Assembly: GCA_051453625.1 (NCBI GenBank)
Contig: JBOZIK010000001.1
Span: 29,432,061 to 29,455,055 of the forward strand
Source of the DNA: Welwitschia mirabilis
Taxonomy: Eukaryota > Gnetophyta > Gnetopsida > Welwitschiales
Direction: 5' to 3'
Length of the DNA stretch: 22,995 nucleotides
The position numbers and the translations under genes are program-made. Shown piece after piece: positions 1-13,500 of this stretch. The notes beneath the pieces were generated by a model. The model ran no database searches, was not told the origin of the DNA, and saw only the letters and a program-made list of their open reading frames with translations. Position 1 is the first letter of the stretch, and every line of letters begins with the position of its first letter.

Positions 1-39
1 CTCTCTCTCTCTTACACACACTCTTACTCTTTTTCACCC

Positions 40-78
<39 letters not shown>

Positions 79-87
79 AAAAAAAAA
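1..87. repeat. Compound microsatellite: CT, AC and poly-A tracts
   Basis: The first 12 bases are a pure CT run. After a short interrupted CT/AC stretch, an uninterrupted AC run of about 16 units covers 42-74, followed by a run of A to position 87. This is a compound simple-sequence repeat, likely to vary in length between individuals. No coding or transposon context is visible around it. Confidence 0.95.
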
Positions 88-99
88 GAAAGTAAAGTC

Positions 100-936
100 T
101 TAAGATGGACTTGGTATAACTAATAAAAACATTATGAGTCATCATCCCTTATATGACACTTAAATCATGATTATCACTTTGTAATTTCTATTTTATCTAT
201 CAATCATTAATATTTAAAGACACTAAAAAGTACATTAAGGAAAGTGAAAATTCTATCAAAATAGTAATAACTTACAAGTATAAATTTAGACTAGATTATG
301 ATCAATTAATCTTTTGATGGAGTTTCCACCCATTTTTCACTATCAAAACCCCCTCTTAGGAATATTTTTCTGGGTGTATTTATGGCAGAATAATGTATGT
401 ATTTTATTTTGGCTTTAGGATTATGGTGGAATATGAAAGATAGTGGTACATGGTGCATAAATATTAGAGTTATACCAAAACATTTAGCTAATATAAAACT
501 AATTTATCATAACCAATCATTTCATGTTTTCCTCTAGTTAAATAGTTGGTTAATAATAAAGATGAACTAAATTTTTTACATTATCCAAAGACTTACATGT
601 TTTTGATGAATGATTTTCTTTCCATGTCATAATTTGGGATTAAATACAACATGACCCTTAATATCCTTTAAATTACATCCTCATAATCATTCTTTTTTCA
701 TTCCCTCTCTCTTTCTCTCTCTTTTTACTCAATATTATTACAAATAGAAAGTATTCAATTATAGCATATATACCAAATACATTAGGTAAAATAAAGAAAT
801 ATTTCTCTAAAATTTTAGAAATATAAAAGATAAGTGTTACATGTTAAATCAAGATATGGCTATTAATGTTGTTAACATATTTTATTTAGGGCTTCTATAC
901 TTACATATGCCTTTTAAAGTAAATAAAGATAATTGT
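100..936. other. AT-rich sequence, no gene recognised
   Basis: No coding frame, RNA gene or transposon terminus could be supported here. A short CT-rich run lies near 705-723. Confidence 0.6.
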
Positions 937-1939
937 TTATGTTTTTAATTTTGTATAAGAAGACACTATCTCTTTCTGCTCAAGATACACATGTGTTATC
1001 TCTTTCATATGTTCTTTTTCTTTTGAAGTGAACCTTTTAATGTTATCCATTTCATCAAATAGAAATGTTTTAATTATACATTTTAGTTTTATGTTTATAT
1101 TTCCTAATATTTTAATAATTTTATATAGCAATGATTTTATCATATTAGATTTATACCTCTAAAACGTTTTCTTTACTTTAAAATCCTCTTGAAAAATTTT
1201 AGAATTTTTACAAGCATTTATTAGTATCATTATTTTTAATTTTATTTCTTGGCAATGTTTTACGTAATTCTTGTAGAAACCTTTTATTATCATGTTCAAC
1301 TAATTATTTATAAAATGATGAAGTAAACTTTTTATTGGAATGGGACTTTTAGGGGTATTTTTCAACTTGTCTTTTGTGTTTTAAAAGGTATATTCATTTA
1401 ACTCACCTTTTCTATTTCCATTAGCTCATCTTCGCTATTTCCATTCAGCTACTTATTCAACATCCTATAATGTAGGCAAGGCATTTATTACTTTTTGGTT
1501 GTCAAATCTTGTTTGAAATGCTCAATTCAAATGATTATTCCTTATATTAATCTCTATTAGGATCCATTTCTAGGTACATTTCCCTTAACTTTTTATATTC
1601 TCCATTAATATAAACTTCTAGTTAGCAATTGTTAGATTCTTCCATTATTAAAACCTTAGCTTTATCATCATCAAAATTATTTAAAAAGGTAGATATAATA
1701 TTGAATTATTTTATTTCTCCCATTTTTGTAGAAGTAGATAGTTAGTTTATGAAATGTTTATTTAATTGTTCATCAACTAGAGGATAAGAATCTTTATTAT
1801 CTTTCCAACATAAATATTTTGTCATGATTGTTTTATCATTTTTTATTCTTAAAAGATTTGTTTCATTTATGTCATTTTCAAATATCTTTTCTAAGTTTAA
1901 TAAAATTTTATCCACTATTTATTTAAATAAAGATGACAT
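937..1939 (-). pseudogene. Possible decayed protein-coding gene, family not recognised
   Basis: I do not recognise this gene. On the minus strand an ATG at 1939 opens a frame that can be followed to about 1547 with only five in-frame stops, all TAA (1921-1919, 1744-1742, 1708-1706, 1624-1622, 1549-1547). Its longest open run is 58 codons (1918-1745) and contains TKYLCWKDNKDSYPLVDEQL; a later run contains LEVYINGEYKKLREMYLEMD. The peptide is rich in Lys, Asn and Glu, with scattered Trp, Cys and Tyr, and reads like a soluble protein. After 1547 the signal moves between frames and ends in a 68-codon ATG frame at 1143-937 with a Lys/Glu-rich C-terminus. TAA-only stops fit loss of Gln codons by C-to-T change. 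In DNA this AT-rich about ten stops would be expected in 131 codons by chance, so five is suggestive, not conclusive. Possible sources are a transposon accessory gene, an endogenous viral relic or a host pseudogene. Confidence 0.35.
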
Positions 1940-4900
1940 TATTACAGCATAGAATGTTTAATAAATATTAAACAGCAATTACAAAAATGTTCGACTATTC
2001 TAAGTGGACACAAATATGGTCTCAATAACTTGAGGACTTACCCTCCTTCTTGTACCAAATGATGGAATTAGAAATTAAGATTATTTATGTGATTTATAAT
2101 ATCAAACTAAGTAAAAGAGTGCGATAATACATGCTATTATAATCTTAATCTCATAGAGCTATTATAGAAATAGTTTGTTTAATGGAAAGCCATGAAATAC
2201 CTAGTTTAATTTAAAATATGAATTCTATGTTTAGGTTTATTATTTAGGTTACTAAAATAACTTCATCTGGAAATTAATACTTCTATAAAACTTCTTGAGA
2301 TTAGCTCTTAGAATAATAAAATACTCTATTAATTTATCTTACTAATTATTTTCATGTAATACAAGATCAGAGGGTTAAGCAACATGATAAAGGTAACAAA
2401 ATCATGATGAATAATACTTATTTTTAAGTAATGGTATATCCTAAATACCTACACAATAATAGATATAGGAGAAAGAGAGAAGAAAATCTTACTTTTCAAA
2501 GTAATATAATAGCTTACAATACCTTTTAGCATGTAAACAAAGAAAAATAGCATTCTAAAAGATAAATTATCAATTCTTTAATATGTAATTAATGATAAAA
2601 TAAAATCATAATACAAACATAATTATTTTTAGGAAAGTAATCCTTATACTATGATAAATAAACTGATTACAAATGGTGTTTTGTTTGTAGGTCATAGCTA
2701 AAATAAAGAGTGCTCCAATGGTTATCCTAGCTTGCTATCATTTTTGGATGTTATGAAAAGAGTGTCCAAAATTCTCTAATGGTAGCTATAGGTGTATTCA
2801 TACAAGTTCTAAGGTAGTTAGAGGAAGGACACTTGTACAAGATCAAGTAATAGCTATTCCTATATTAAGGGAGTACATTGTCACTTGCTATGCATGAATT
2901 TAGTGGAGTTTAAATAGATTTATCCTCTAATACTATATTTGTCTCTACTTGTTATGTGGCATTTGCATGTAAAGGATTCATTTTCTTCTTTCCATAATGA
3001 TCTACATTAGCTATTTTTTTATCATCATGCCCTAAGTATACATAAACCTACAAAAGAATAAAACTTATTTTTATTAGTTACTAAAGTTATGCATTATATT
3101 CAAGATAATAACCTAAATTATAATTCCAACATAATCCCTATATAAGAAACCTAACTACTACTATTTATGTAAGCAAAATATTAATTCCTATTTTTCTAAC
3201 CTATAATTATGCATGAAAATATATTATTTTAAATGTAATTTATGCTCACCACTTTAATATATTTATATAATAAATAGACACATAGATCCATTTGCAATAG
3301 TTTCCATACATTAATTCTAATCTATTTTAAAAATAATTTCAATAAATTATTAGACTTGAAAAAATAAATTTTAAAAATAGCCAGATAGAAATAGTTTTAT
3401 TCATATTTAAATGTAATGTATTAAAATCTTCATTATTGCAATTTGCCATTTTAATGGCATAAAATATATTATGATAAATCAGTATTTGTAAAACATGTAA
3501 GAATAATATGTTTCTAATGGAGGATATAATAAAATGTTATCATAGAAAAATTGATATAATGCATAAAAATATAAGTTTAATTTTACAAATTTCTTTACAA
3601 AGCATCAATTACTAGGATGAAGTAATTATTATTTTAATTGCTCATTAAGGACATGTATAAATTAATTATGAAATTAAAAATTAGCACTATTTTTAAAATA
3701 GATAAACTTAAAACCATGAAAATTGCAGAATATTTTATGTTTTTGGTTTACTTAAAAAATTTTAAAAATTAAAAATTTTGGCTAAGTTCATGAGAATATT
3801 TTATGATGAACTCAAATGCTAACTTTAAAATTAACATGACCCTAGTTGTTTTCTGGTGTGACTATAAACCATACTTAATTATGGATTTAATTATCAATAT
3901 GGTATAAAGTACATGAAGTTTCTAAATTTTAAAAAAGTCTTTATAGTGATTCTAATGTAGAATTTTCTAAGAAACAAGTAAATTGTTAATGAAAGAATGT
4001 ATTTATATTAAACATTTATATTTTAAAACCCTTATTTTTAGTAAATAAATATATTTTTAAAGCTATATGTATCATATTAGTAATTAATTTATTTCTAATC
4101 ATGTTTATCTATTAATTATCAGAATTGTTATTAATAAGGATTCATTTATGTTAACTTGTCTACAAGATAATCCAAACTACCTAGGATTTGTAGAAGTCAA
4201 TTTAGCTAAGGATACTAGAACTGTCAATAGAACTATAATAGTAATGATGTTACAAATCCAAGTGTTCTTTGCATCTTATCACATTCCAAACATATGCTAA
4301 GTTAACTGATCCACCTTATAGCCCAACACTAAATTAGTTTATATTAAGTACTATGCATCCATATCATACCCAAGGATACATGCCATAAAACCTAAATTTT
4401 TAATATAATAAGTATGAATAGTCATAAGTTTTTATCATTTTAGAACTAGGATATTATATTTATAGGTTTTTTTTTAATTTTTATGTGAAAAAGTTCTCAG
4501 ATATATAATGAGATTGACATGATGAATTATGATCCAACTTGAGGCTCTTTGCCATGACCATGATCAGTAGATCAAGATCGAGGAAGAAAACATAAAACAT
4601 GAAAGATTTCTTTAGCCTATTAATCTAAGACATGTCCTATAGATTTTTTTTTCCATCATCATATCTCATTCACTTACCCAAGTGATGATGCCAACTCATT
4701 TTAATACTAGATGCACAAAATTAAATCTTATTGAGACATTAGTACCTTGGAAATTTACATTTTGTAAGATATAATCTAGTCATGTCTAGTGATTTAGTCA
4801 GATATGATATTCTCATATAATATTTGTTGTAAGGATTCAAATTAATTTAATTTGCAAATTTTAATTTCTTGTAGTTACTAGTTAACTACATGTGGTGATA

Positions 4901-5708
4901 CAATGCTATTTCTTAGTGTAAATTAGCACTACAACATTATATAACTACTCATAATTTCTCAATGTGAATGACATGGTGAAAATTATAATTTTTGATGACT
5001 TATTTGTCTAATATGATCATAGTATACTTATGAAACCCCTTAATGCCAAACAATATTTGATGCATTTTTAAAGCTAAGAACATCCTCTCAAATTGATATC
5101 ATGCCATTTGAAATCTTTAGAAGTAGTTTTTTGACTACATTCTATCTCTTATTTCTTTACTTTCAAGGTTATCGTCTCTTTATGTCAGGGTTTTTAAGCC
5201 TTTTTTATTATTTATTTTCATTTATTACTACCAAATGCATCCATTTTTAGCCTTACATCCTCTCACAATGCATTTTTCATCACATGTTTTTCCATTTCTA
5301 TCCATCCATAGGATATTAAGAGTTATAAAGTACTAGAAGATGAAAGAGAAGGAGGATACATTAGATCTTGTCAAAATTTGGATTTAAGATTAATTAAAAG
5401 ATCTCTAATTAAATCTAAAAACAATAAGTGGTATTTTTCTTTATATTTATATGTTTGTGTTGTGCATTTCTATTATGCTTTTCTTTCAATTTAATTAAAC
5501 TTTTAATAGCATATTGAATACTTGGTGCTAATGAAATTGTAGAATATTTAGTACCCCTCATATCATTGTCTAATTTTTCATGGTTAGTGACTCTATGTTA
5601 AAGAAAGCATGTGTTATATTTCTCTTCTCTCTTATTTTCTCCATTCTTCTTATTTCTTCAAGTACGTTCTCTTAGGATTCCATCTTTCTTCTTGAGAAAT
5701 GGGTGATG
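1940..5708. other. AT-rich sequence, no gene recognised
   Basis: About 3.8 kb without a supportable gene. The most protein-like stretch is a 50-codon plus-strand frame at 4148-4300, which matches no family I know and is too short to call. A 16-base stretch at 2706-2721 resembles the ends of some plant MITEs, but no inverted partner was found. Confidence 0.55.
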
Positions 5709-6473
5709 NNNNNNNNNNNNNNNNNNNNNNNNNNNNNNNNNNNNNNNNNNNNNNNNNNNNNNNNNNNNNNNNNNNNNNNNNNNNNNNNNNNNNNNNNNNN
5801 NNNNNNNNNNNNNNNNNNNNNNNNNNNNNNNNNNNNNNNNNNNNNNNNNNNNNNNNNNNNNNNNNNNNNNNNNNNNNNNNNNNNNNNNNNNNNNNNNNNN
5901 NNNNNNNNNNNNNNNNNNNNNNNNNNNNNNNNNNNNNNNNNNNNNNNNNNNNNNNNNNNNNNNNNNNNNNNNNNNNNNNNNNNNNNNNNNNNNNNNNNNN
6001 NNNNNNNNNNNNNNNNNNNNNNNNNNNNNNNNNNNNNNNNNNNNNNNNNNNNNNNNNNNNNNNNNNNNNNNNNNNNNNNNNNNNNNNNNNNNNNNNNNNN
6101 NNNNNNNNNNNNNNNNNNNNNNNNNNNNNNNNNNNNNNNNNNNNNNNNNNNNNNNNNNNNNNNNNNNNNNNNNNNNNNNNNNNNNNNNNNNNNNNNNNNN
6201 NNNNNNNNNNNNNNNNNNNNNNNNNNNNNNNNNNNNNNNNNNNNNNNNNNNNNNNNNNNNNNNNNNNNNNNNNNNNNNNNNNNNNNNNNNNNNNNNNNNN
6301 NNNNNNNNNNNNNNNNNNNNNNNNNNNNNNNNNNNNNNNNNNNNNNNNNNNNNNNNNNNNNNNNNNNNNNNNNNNNNNNNNNNNNNNNNNNNNNNNNNNN
6401 NNNNNNNNNNNNNNNNNNNNNNNNNNNNNNNNNNNNNNNNNNNNNNNNNNNNNNNNNNNNNNNNNNNNNNNNN
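5709..6473. other. Assembly gap, 765 N
   Basis: An unbroken run of N. Any open reading frame that crosses it is an artefact of untranslated N codons. The flanks are AT-rich and show no gene. Confidence 0.99.
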
Positions 6474-9280
6474 TGGGCCTTTGAAAACTTATTTTTAGAC
6501 ATTTACAATCAAAGTATAGTTTTACATAGAAAATTTTTTAAATTATAAAATCTTGATTTTCTTGTTTTTTCACATATAATTTTTCCATTAATACTGATGC
6601 ATTTTTGGAAATTCAAGATTTTATTTTATAAGTAGTTTAAAAATATGAAATTTATTTTTTCTGAAATCATCTATTTTTCTTTATATTCTTAGCCAAATTA
6701 GGCTTAATTGTAAGTTTTATAGGTTTTTCTAAATGATCTGTTTCTTATCTGTTTTAATCAATTTTACATAACATTTAATACCTAGTTTATTTTAGGGCAT
6801 ATTCTAAATTTTTTAAAAATTCTAAAAATTTGTAAGTCTTCTTTTTGAAGTTATTTCTCTTCTGTTTTCCTCTTCCTTATCTTTCCTTTCTTTCTTTTGA
6901 TCAAAATGTCATGAAATTAACTAAGTTTTAATTTTATTGCATAAATATTGATATGTTACTCTTTAACTTATTAATTTACTATCTTATTTAGATGTTACAT
7001 CACTTTTGTAACTTATTTTATATTTAATTAAGAATCATCTTCACAGTTAAATACATTGAAACTTAGTATAAATGGTATTAGCATCAATTAGTATACTATG
7101 TTGGTTTAAATAATCATGTTTTTAATGTTCTATCTCCTAATTCAAAGTTTTAGTACAATTAGTATAGAATGGAATAATATTTTTGAATGACTCATATGCA
7201 TCAATTTTATACAACTTCTANNNNNNNNNNTATATTGACCCTCTTAATCATTTTTTTGAGTTATAGTTGATCTTTGGATAGATAGTGAATCATATAGAAG
7301 ATTAATTATTTTATATCTAAGGTATTTTTATTTTCACTTCTTGTGAAATTGTGTTCTTTTTATACATATACTTCTTAAAATTAAATGCCATGTATCATAA
7401 TTACTAGTATGTCACTTAGAGATAGTTATTTTAGCATGTAAAGTAACAATTTGATAAAGAAATGTACAACATTTTCAAAATAACCTATGTTAAGTGTTCC
7501 ATCTATTTAATACTCATGTGCTTTCACTACATATGCAATTTTACCTTGAAGATCTAGTTATGCTTTAGTATGAATTATTTATACTTGATTTCCTTTCCTT
7601 GAGTTAAATTATTGTGATAAGTATTAAAATATTTTTGTAAACACTCAAGATGTGATCCCCTCATTTTAAAAACTAAGTTTTTCAATTTTTCATGATCCAT
7701 TTATTAAATAACAAGACTATGTTAAGAGTTATAAGAGACCAACTATCTTAAGGGCTAGGAATAATTTATTCTTCATTTGTCTTTTATTCATGATTAATAT
7801 TGAGGCTTAAAGTTTGTATTAATTAAATCATCATTTATTTTCATCCATTACTACTCTATTATTTTTAGAATTTCAATGGCTATAATAAGGTTTGTCTTAC
7901 CATAAGATTCTAAGCCTTCTTTTTCTCTTCATAGGAATAAAGAAATGATTATTTTATTTAGCATCTATCATATTGTGTATCATGTTTATGCTCTAGTCTA
8001 GTATTTTATATATTAGTTGCATCATTAGTGAATGCACTTTAATCTACTTACTTTCTATCTCTAATTTGATTAATATTATTGGTTATGAGTTAGTTATTTT
8101 TAAATGTTCTTTTGCACTATATACTTGGACCTTTAATTATTTATAGGCTTTAGATGATTAATATGTTAGTAGATAACATCTTTTATACTATCATAGTTCT
8201 TTTCTATATTTCATTGAAGAAAAAATATTCCTTCCTTGTAATTTTTTTATGTTTAAAATCTACATGATAATTATTTATTGCCTAATTAAGAAACTCAATT
8301 ATATTTAGAGAAATATTTCTTTCTTAACTAACGTTTGTATGATGTATTGTCTTTCTAAAGAGTTATTATAACTTCCTATAAGAAAATATTAATTCATTGG
8401 TTTAAATACTTTCTAAACCTTCTTTGTACTCAACATTAACCTGTGGAACATTTAAGAGTTCTTGAAAAACATCAATAGATCTTTGTCGTATCTACCAGAG
8501 AATGATAATTAGGGTTATGTATAATAGAATAAAATCCTTAGGTTTTATTTTAAAACTACTGTATATATCTTAACTTCTAAGAAATATTTCATAAATCACA
8601 ATCTATTATAAAAATCAAGGGATATAAATACCTCATACATCAAAAGTTTTAATGACTAAAATAAGAAAAGGAAGCATTATATGCTTTTTCATTTTATTTT
8701 ATTTTTCTTTTTGCTTTTCCTTTTTTTTAAAATATTAAATCACAGGTATAGTGTGTATTAAAAGTAACTGTGTAGAATGGAAAGTTCAAAAAACAAGCAA
8801 CTAAGTAAACATGAGGGTAAAATATCGAGGGATCAGACTAAGAAGATAACCCTCATGGGATCTTTTCTTCTCGAATAATCTATGCTATCAAAAATTATCT
8901 TCAAAAGAAATGACAATGAGGATAAGAAACCAAAGAAGTTGTAAAAAGTACTATGTTATAAAGTAAATCTTAATCTACTTTGCAGTCTTAATGGCAATTA
9001 TAGGGAGTCAACAACCCTACTAATCCATAACATGTGAGAAGATCCTTGTAAGATTTACTTTGTAAATTATTATTAAGATTTGAATTTGGCTTCTATGCAA
9101 AGATATTACCTTTAATGTACTTGTGCTAGACCATCATTCCATGGTTTCATTGCTAGTATGTAGATTTGATAAGACATCATGTGCTACATTCACATGAGAA
9201 AGACTAGTATTCAAAGAGACCTATAAGAACTAAGTACAAGTCTTAAAGATAATCTTATTAAGATCTAACTATGGTTATCC
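6474..9280. other. AT-rich sequence, no gene recognised
   Basis: T-rich on the plus strand up to about 8.7 kb. A minus-strand frame near 8,160-8,480 gives broken Lys/Asn-rich peptide, but its stops are too dense to call a relic. A 9-base inverted repeat (8810-8818 with 8849-8857) is within chance expectation. A 10-N gap lies inside this stretch. Confidence 0.55.
7221..7230. other. Assembly gap, exactly 10 N
   Basis: Ten N in a row. The round number suggests a placeholder of arbitrary size added when contigs were joined, so the true distance here is unknown. Confidence 0.95.
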
Positions 9281-10090
9281 TGAGGGTCAAAAAATCAAGG
9301 TGGATTTATTAGAGGAGCGAGAATGGTAAGAGCATCAATGAGAAAGGGACCTAGTTCACAAGAGGAAAGTAGTTAAAGACTAGTCTCAAATGGGATCTAA
9401 GATGCTAATGTAACAAGGGTCAATGTGGCTAAGTGAGATAGATAAAGTGATGAAAGATAGGATTCTTAATAAGAGGCTTAGAGGGAGGGGAGTAATAAGG
9501 TTAAAAATGGTGGAGGGAGAAAATGATAGAAGGGAACCCTAAAGTCATAGATAGGCTATCATTTAAGGATAAGGGGAAAGGAAAGATAGCTAAGATTAGA
9601 CAGGCAAGATATTTTAGATTAGAGAAAATAAGAAAGGATTAGGAGTTGACTCTACTTAAGGCTTCCTTATAAATAATTCTAGATTATAAGAGTCTGTAGG
9701 ATTATCTAAGGATTACTAGTTAGCCTCTCTGGCCTTCTCCCTCTAAAGTTGATCTACAAAATGTTTCAATTGACATTGAGACACTATAGTATTCATTTTC
9801 TTATGCTTTACTTTCTTTTGTTATCTTGTACTAACATGCTTCATGTATTGTTTTCTATGGTGCTATTTATTGCCCTAGCCTCCTAATGAGGGTTTTTGGA
9901 GGTCTCTTCCTAAACGTGAAGCAATCATTCTTTTGTGCTTCCTGATTTAGAAATACAAAACTCTTCCTCTCCCCGAGTAGAATATCATCCAAGGGCTCTT
10001 ATTCTTTTATGTCTTATTTCTTATCCTTTTTTTGGTCTTGTAGAATACTTGAAACGTGACCCATAAGTGGGCCTATAAGACCCAAGTAAA
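9281..10090 (+). mobile_element. Possible decayed solo LTR or LTR-like promoter relic
   Basis: From about 9,290 to 9,660 the plus strand is rich in G and A, unlike its T-rich neighbours. A good TATA box (TATAAATAA, 9668-9676) follows, then a CT-rich stretch to about 10,060. A purine-rich upstream part, a TATA box and a pyrimidine-rich transcribed part is the usual layout of plant gypsy-type LTRs, and many sites could be former CpGs. No matching second copy, target duplication, primer-binding site or clear TG...CA ends were found, so the class and limits are inference. Confidence 0.3.
9668..9676 (+). promoter_or_regulatory. TATA box within the LTR-like block
   Basis: A full match to the plant TATA consensus, placed between a purine-rich upstream part and a CT-rich downstream part. 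Such words arise often by chance in AT-rich DNA; the compositional switch on either side is the only extra support. Confidence 0.35.
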
Positions 10091-13000
10091 CCACTATATG
10101 CAACTAATAATAAATAATGAGGTTAAGCTACATCTTGAGAATAATAGCTAGAAGATATAGCATATTAATAACATTCATATCTTCTCTTGATTTAAATACA
10201 CATAAAAGATAGAACTAAAATCTAAAAATAGTACATACCTCAGTATCTAAAGTGAAATAATGCACTAATTAGTGATGAAGTTCTAACCACAAGACCCTAT
10301 ATATGATCCATTTATGTCATACTTGGTCTTGGTTTGGACTTAAGAGTTAATTTTTATTAATTAATTAAATTACATTACATGATTAACAATTTCATTAGAT
10401 CAATTATATTACAAATTATCTCTCAGTCACCCATAGGCTATGCCTCAAGAGTACTATATGATGATAACTCACTTGAAAAACACCATATCCAATCTTAATG
10501 TTAGTTAAAAATCTCAATTAGGAACACACAAATGAAGTGTACAGGTTGCAATCGAGTGGTTGGTTTCACCAATATCTAAGCAATCACACTGATGTATCCT
10601 CATCTGAAGAAGTTTAAAGCACACATAGTTCTATTTTGGAACTTGTTTCCATCTTTACTAATATGCTGTAAGCGTAAGATAGATTAAATGGTTCACATCA
10701 GTAAGCATGTGGGCAAAATACGCATGAAACAATGTAATCATAATGCAAGAACTCAATATTTGACTCAACAAGGGTATTTTACCAAACTAAATCAAAACAA
10801 TACCAAATGATATCATACACATATAAACATATGTATGCATAATAGCTCTATGTAAAAGTATAAGAGGCAACTAGTCAAGAACTCTAAAGGTCATAACATC
10901 CAATTCGAATAAGAAATTCTAATACATGAATGATAATAATACATATGTATATTAATATAAATCATATATGAGTACCCAAGTATACATATTACTCATAAAG
11001 GAGTTGTGGATATTGCTGTGCAAGCAGTCAATGCTAGATATCTTACACATATATTTATTGAAGTAGTTCAACATATAATTGTACATAAAACAGATTATGG
11101 TACTACACAAGGGATTTTTATTAGGTTACTTAACCATAATTATTAATTGATAACCACATTCACTAGGCATAAGAGACCTCCCTCTATTCTCCTTAGCATT
11201 TCAATGAGAGCCAATGGAAGGGAAGTATCATAATAGACTATCATATAGTAAACTCATGTTAAAATGTAATTAACACATACATGTACACACACCCCATTCC
11301 ATTAGGGTATGTCATAGCTACTCCTTTTATAATATAACATAATCAATGTAATAATATATAAATATAGTAAATGCTAAAAGGAACTAGCTCATATGGCACT
11401 ACTTAAATTACTAGTCTTAATAGACTTAGCATGATAAAAGTTAAAGGATAATGCCAACTAAATAAATGCTTCGTTATTTCCATAACCATCATAGAATAAT
11501 CATTAATATTATATCATTTTATGCACAATATAACAAATCATTACTTGATACATTTAATTCACATACATGATCATGTACGATAATACATTTAAGAACACAT
11601 ACATGAAATATGTTAAGGCATACTAGAAGTAACCATAGTCATCAAGAAATGTGCTAAACCTACATCACTATATAATTATAATATTCATACATACTTGAAT
11701 TGAATTACAAAAACACATACCATTATCACAATAGAATTTCATAACTACTCCTTTATGATGTTAACAAAATAAAAATAACTCTATAAATTAGAATACTTAC
11801 AATGCTAATAAAATAATAAAAAGGAATTCAAACATATAACACCTATGTATATTGTTGTCCAATTAATAACTGGCTAAAATATTACTACATTAAGGATGTA
11901 TTTTAATATTACGTAAGTGGTTTCATCAATAATTAACATTTAAAGACCTTTAATATTAACATAATAAGTAATCACATTTGTAACCCTAACATAATCTTAA
12001 AGGTTTTAGACTGAGAGCTCATTAGTTGTTTTAGTTAAATGTTTTATAGGTTAGCACTTGTATTATATGTTTCATGTTTAAGGTAAAATTAAAATCTTCC
12101 AAAATATGTTTAATGACATTCCTATGTTGAGAGAAAAACATCAATCTGTTCTAGCTAATAAGTTATAGAGGAATCATTTACATGTAAAATACTTATGTTA
12201 AAACAAATTATTGAATAATGTCTAAAGAGTGTTTCTTGAAGATTCTCATGCAATTATATGATTTTCTTAGTTTATGAATTGCTTGGTCATCAAGGGGTTA
12301 AAATGTAGAGTTAGTATTTTATTTTCTTATAGTATTGATTGTATTATAAGACTACATAAAAGGTTGTTTATTTTAAGATTATGTAAATGTTGGTACCACA
12401 AAAATCTAATTTAAAACCCTTATGTAATCTAAAATGTTTGGGCTAAGAGCCCATTTTATACCCTAGAATTAGGATGTAACTAAAGATATGCTTATTTTAT
12501 GATAATTTGTTTTCCTTGGATGTGAGATTGTTAGAAATTGTAAAGCCAAAACAATTTAATTCTTCCTTTATCAACTTTTTATGGTATGTTGTAAAAGAGA
12601 ACTCATTTTAAAATCCTTTTGGATGTCCTATTCCTATTTAAAATTGTAATAAGTTATGATACTAGGAAGGATGAAATGTAGGATCAATTTGCTTTTAGTG
12701 TTATATTCTTAAATTCAATTCTTCATCCCATCATGTGTAGCAAATATGAAATTAGGAAGCTAATAGAAACAATAATCGAAGATGAAAATCAATTTATTCT
12801 CATAAGCCACTTTCCTAGTTGTTACCAAAATTTCAATTTTTTTCAAAGGATGATGAAATATAAATACAAAGACTGAGCAAGAAAGCTTTAATGGTCTCAA
12901 ACGTTTGATAGAAGGTATTTTTAATCTAAAAAAAGTCAACAAATTAAGTATGTATGTAAGAAGAAGAAAAACTAAACTAAATAATAATTTTAATAAATCA

Positions 13001-13380
13001 AAACAATAGAATCGACCTTCCATAAAAATAAAATAAATATATAATTCTCCTGAGGGTTAAGACATCCAAATTAATTAATGTAGTTTCCTTAATATCAAGA
13101 TAATTGTTAAGGTCTAGATACTATAGTAACGTAGTAATTTTTAATAGAGGAAGGAAAAAGAAGTGCAAGCACAATGTTCTTAAGTCGCAATACTATGTTG
13201 AAGAGGAAACTAATAATGATTAGGTAAAAAAATTTGTGCCAAACAAATGTGAAAGAAGAAATTATTCGTTGAGAATTTTTTCCCCCAAGATTTTTTATCT
13301 TGCTGAATACTAATACCTTCCTGATGACAGACAACTAGTGCCTCATAATAATCAATGTTTTAGTTGCATGCACAAGATCT
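10091..13380. other. AT-rich sequence, no gene recognised
   Basis: About 3.3 kb without a supportable gene. Two related 25-base segments in direct orientation, near 12,000 and 12,430, agree at about 18 of 25 positions and may be traces of an old repeat. The minus-strand frames at 13023-12760 and 13334-13107 are hydrophobic, low-complexity peptides that look like chance openings. Confidence 0.5.
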
Positions 13381-13390
13381 CTACTTTGCA

Positions 13391-13500
13391 CACCCCAACG
13401 TAGTGTGTGGCGTTGCCCTTGTTATAGCCATAACACACACTCCAATGCCAAGTATGAATCACTTGGCTCATCCAGTGCCAAGGGTAGCCATAGAATTTAG
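13391..13500. repeat. GC-richer pocket with nested inverted repeats
   Basis: Two short perfect stem-loops lie side by side. AGTGTGT (13402-13408) pairs with ACACACT (13435-13441), reinforced by GGC (13409-13411) with GCC (13427-13429). GCCAAGT (13447-13453) pairs with ACTTGGC (13461-13467) over a 7-base loop. The pocket is clearly more GC-rich than its surroundings and keeps two CpGs. It may be part of an LTR or of a foldback element; no family was recognised. Confidence 0.4.

Noticed and set aside
2696-2722. Word AGAGTGCTCCAATGG after TAA, resembling some PIF/Harbinger-type MITE ends
   Set aside because: No inverted partner or matching target duplication was found within the window.
4148-4300. 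50-codon plus-strand frame with a mixed amino-acid composition
   Set aside because: Too short, no family match, and no supporting promoter or neighbour.
4861-4880. TTTCTTGTAGT, almost the inverse CACTA terminus
   Set aside because: The final base of the terminus differs, no subterminal stem-loops lie inside it, and it is on the wrong side of the only CACTA end found.
5672-6548. Long open frames on both strands of about 260-280 codons
   Set aside because: They consist almost wholly of N. The few real codons at each end show no homology.
8810-8857. Perfect 9-bp inverted repeat CATGAGGGT / ACCCTCATG
   Set aside because: A stem of this length with a 30-base loop is expected by chance in a window this long, and no transposon features flank it.
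12760-13334. Two minus-strand frames of 87 and 75 codons
   Set aside because: The peptides are low-complexity, rich in Phe, Leu, Ile and Lys, with no motif, and are what AT-rich DNA gives by chance.
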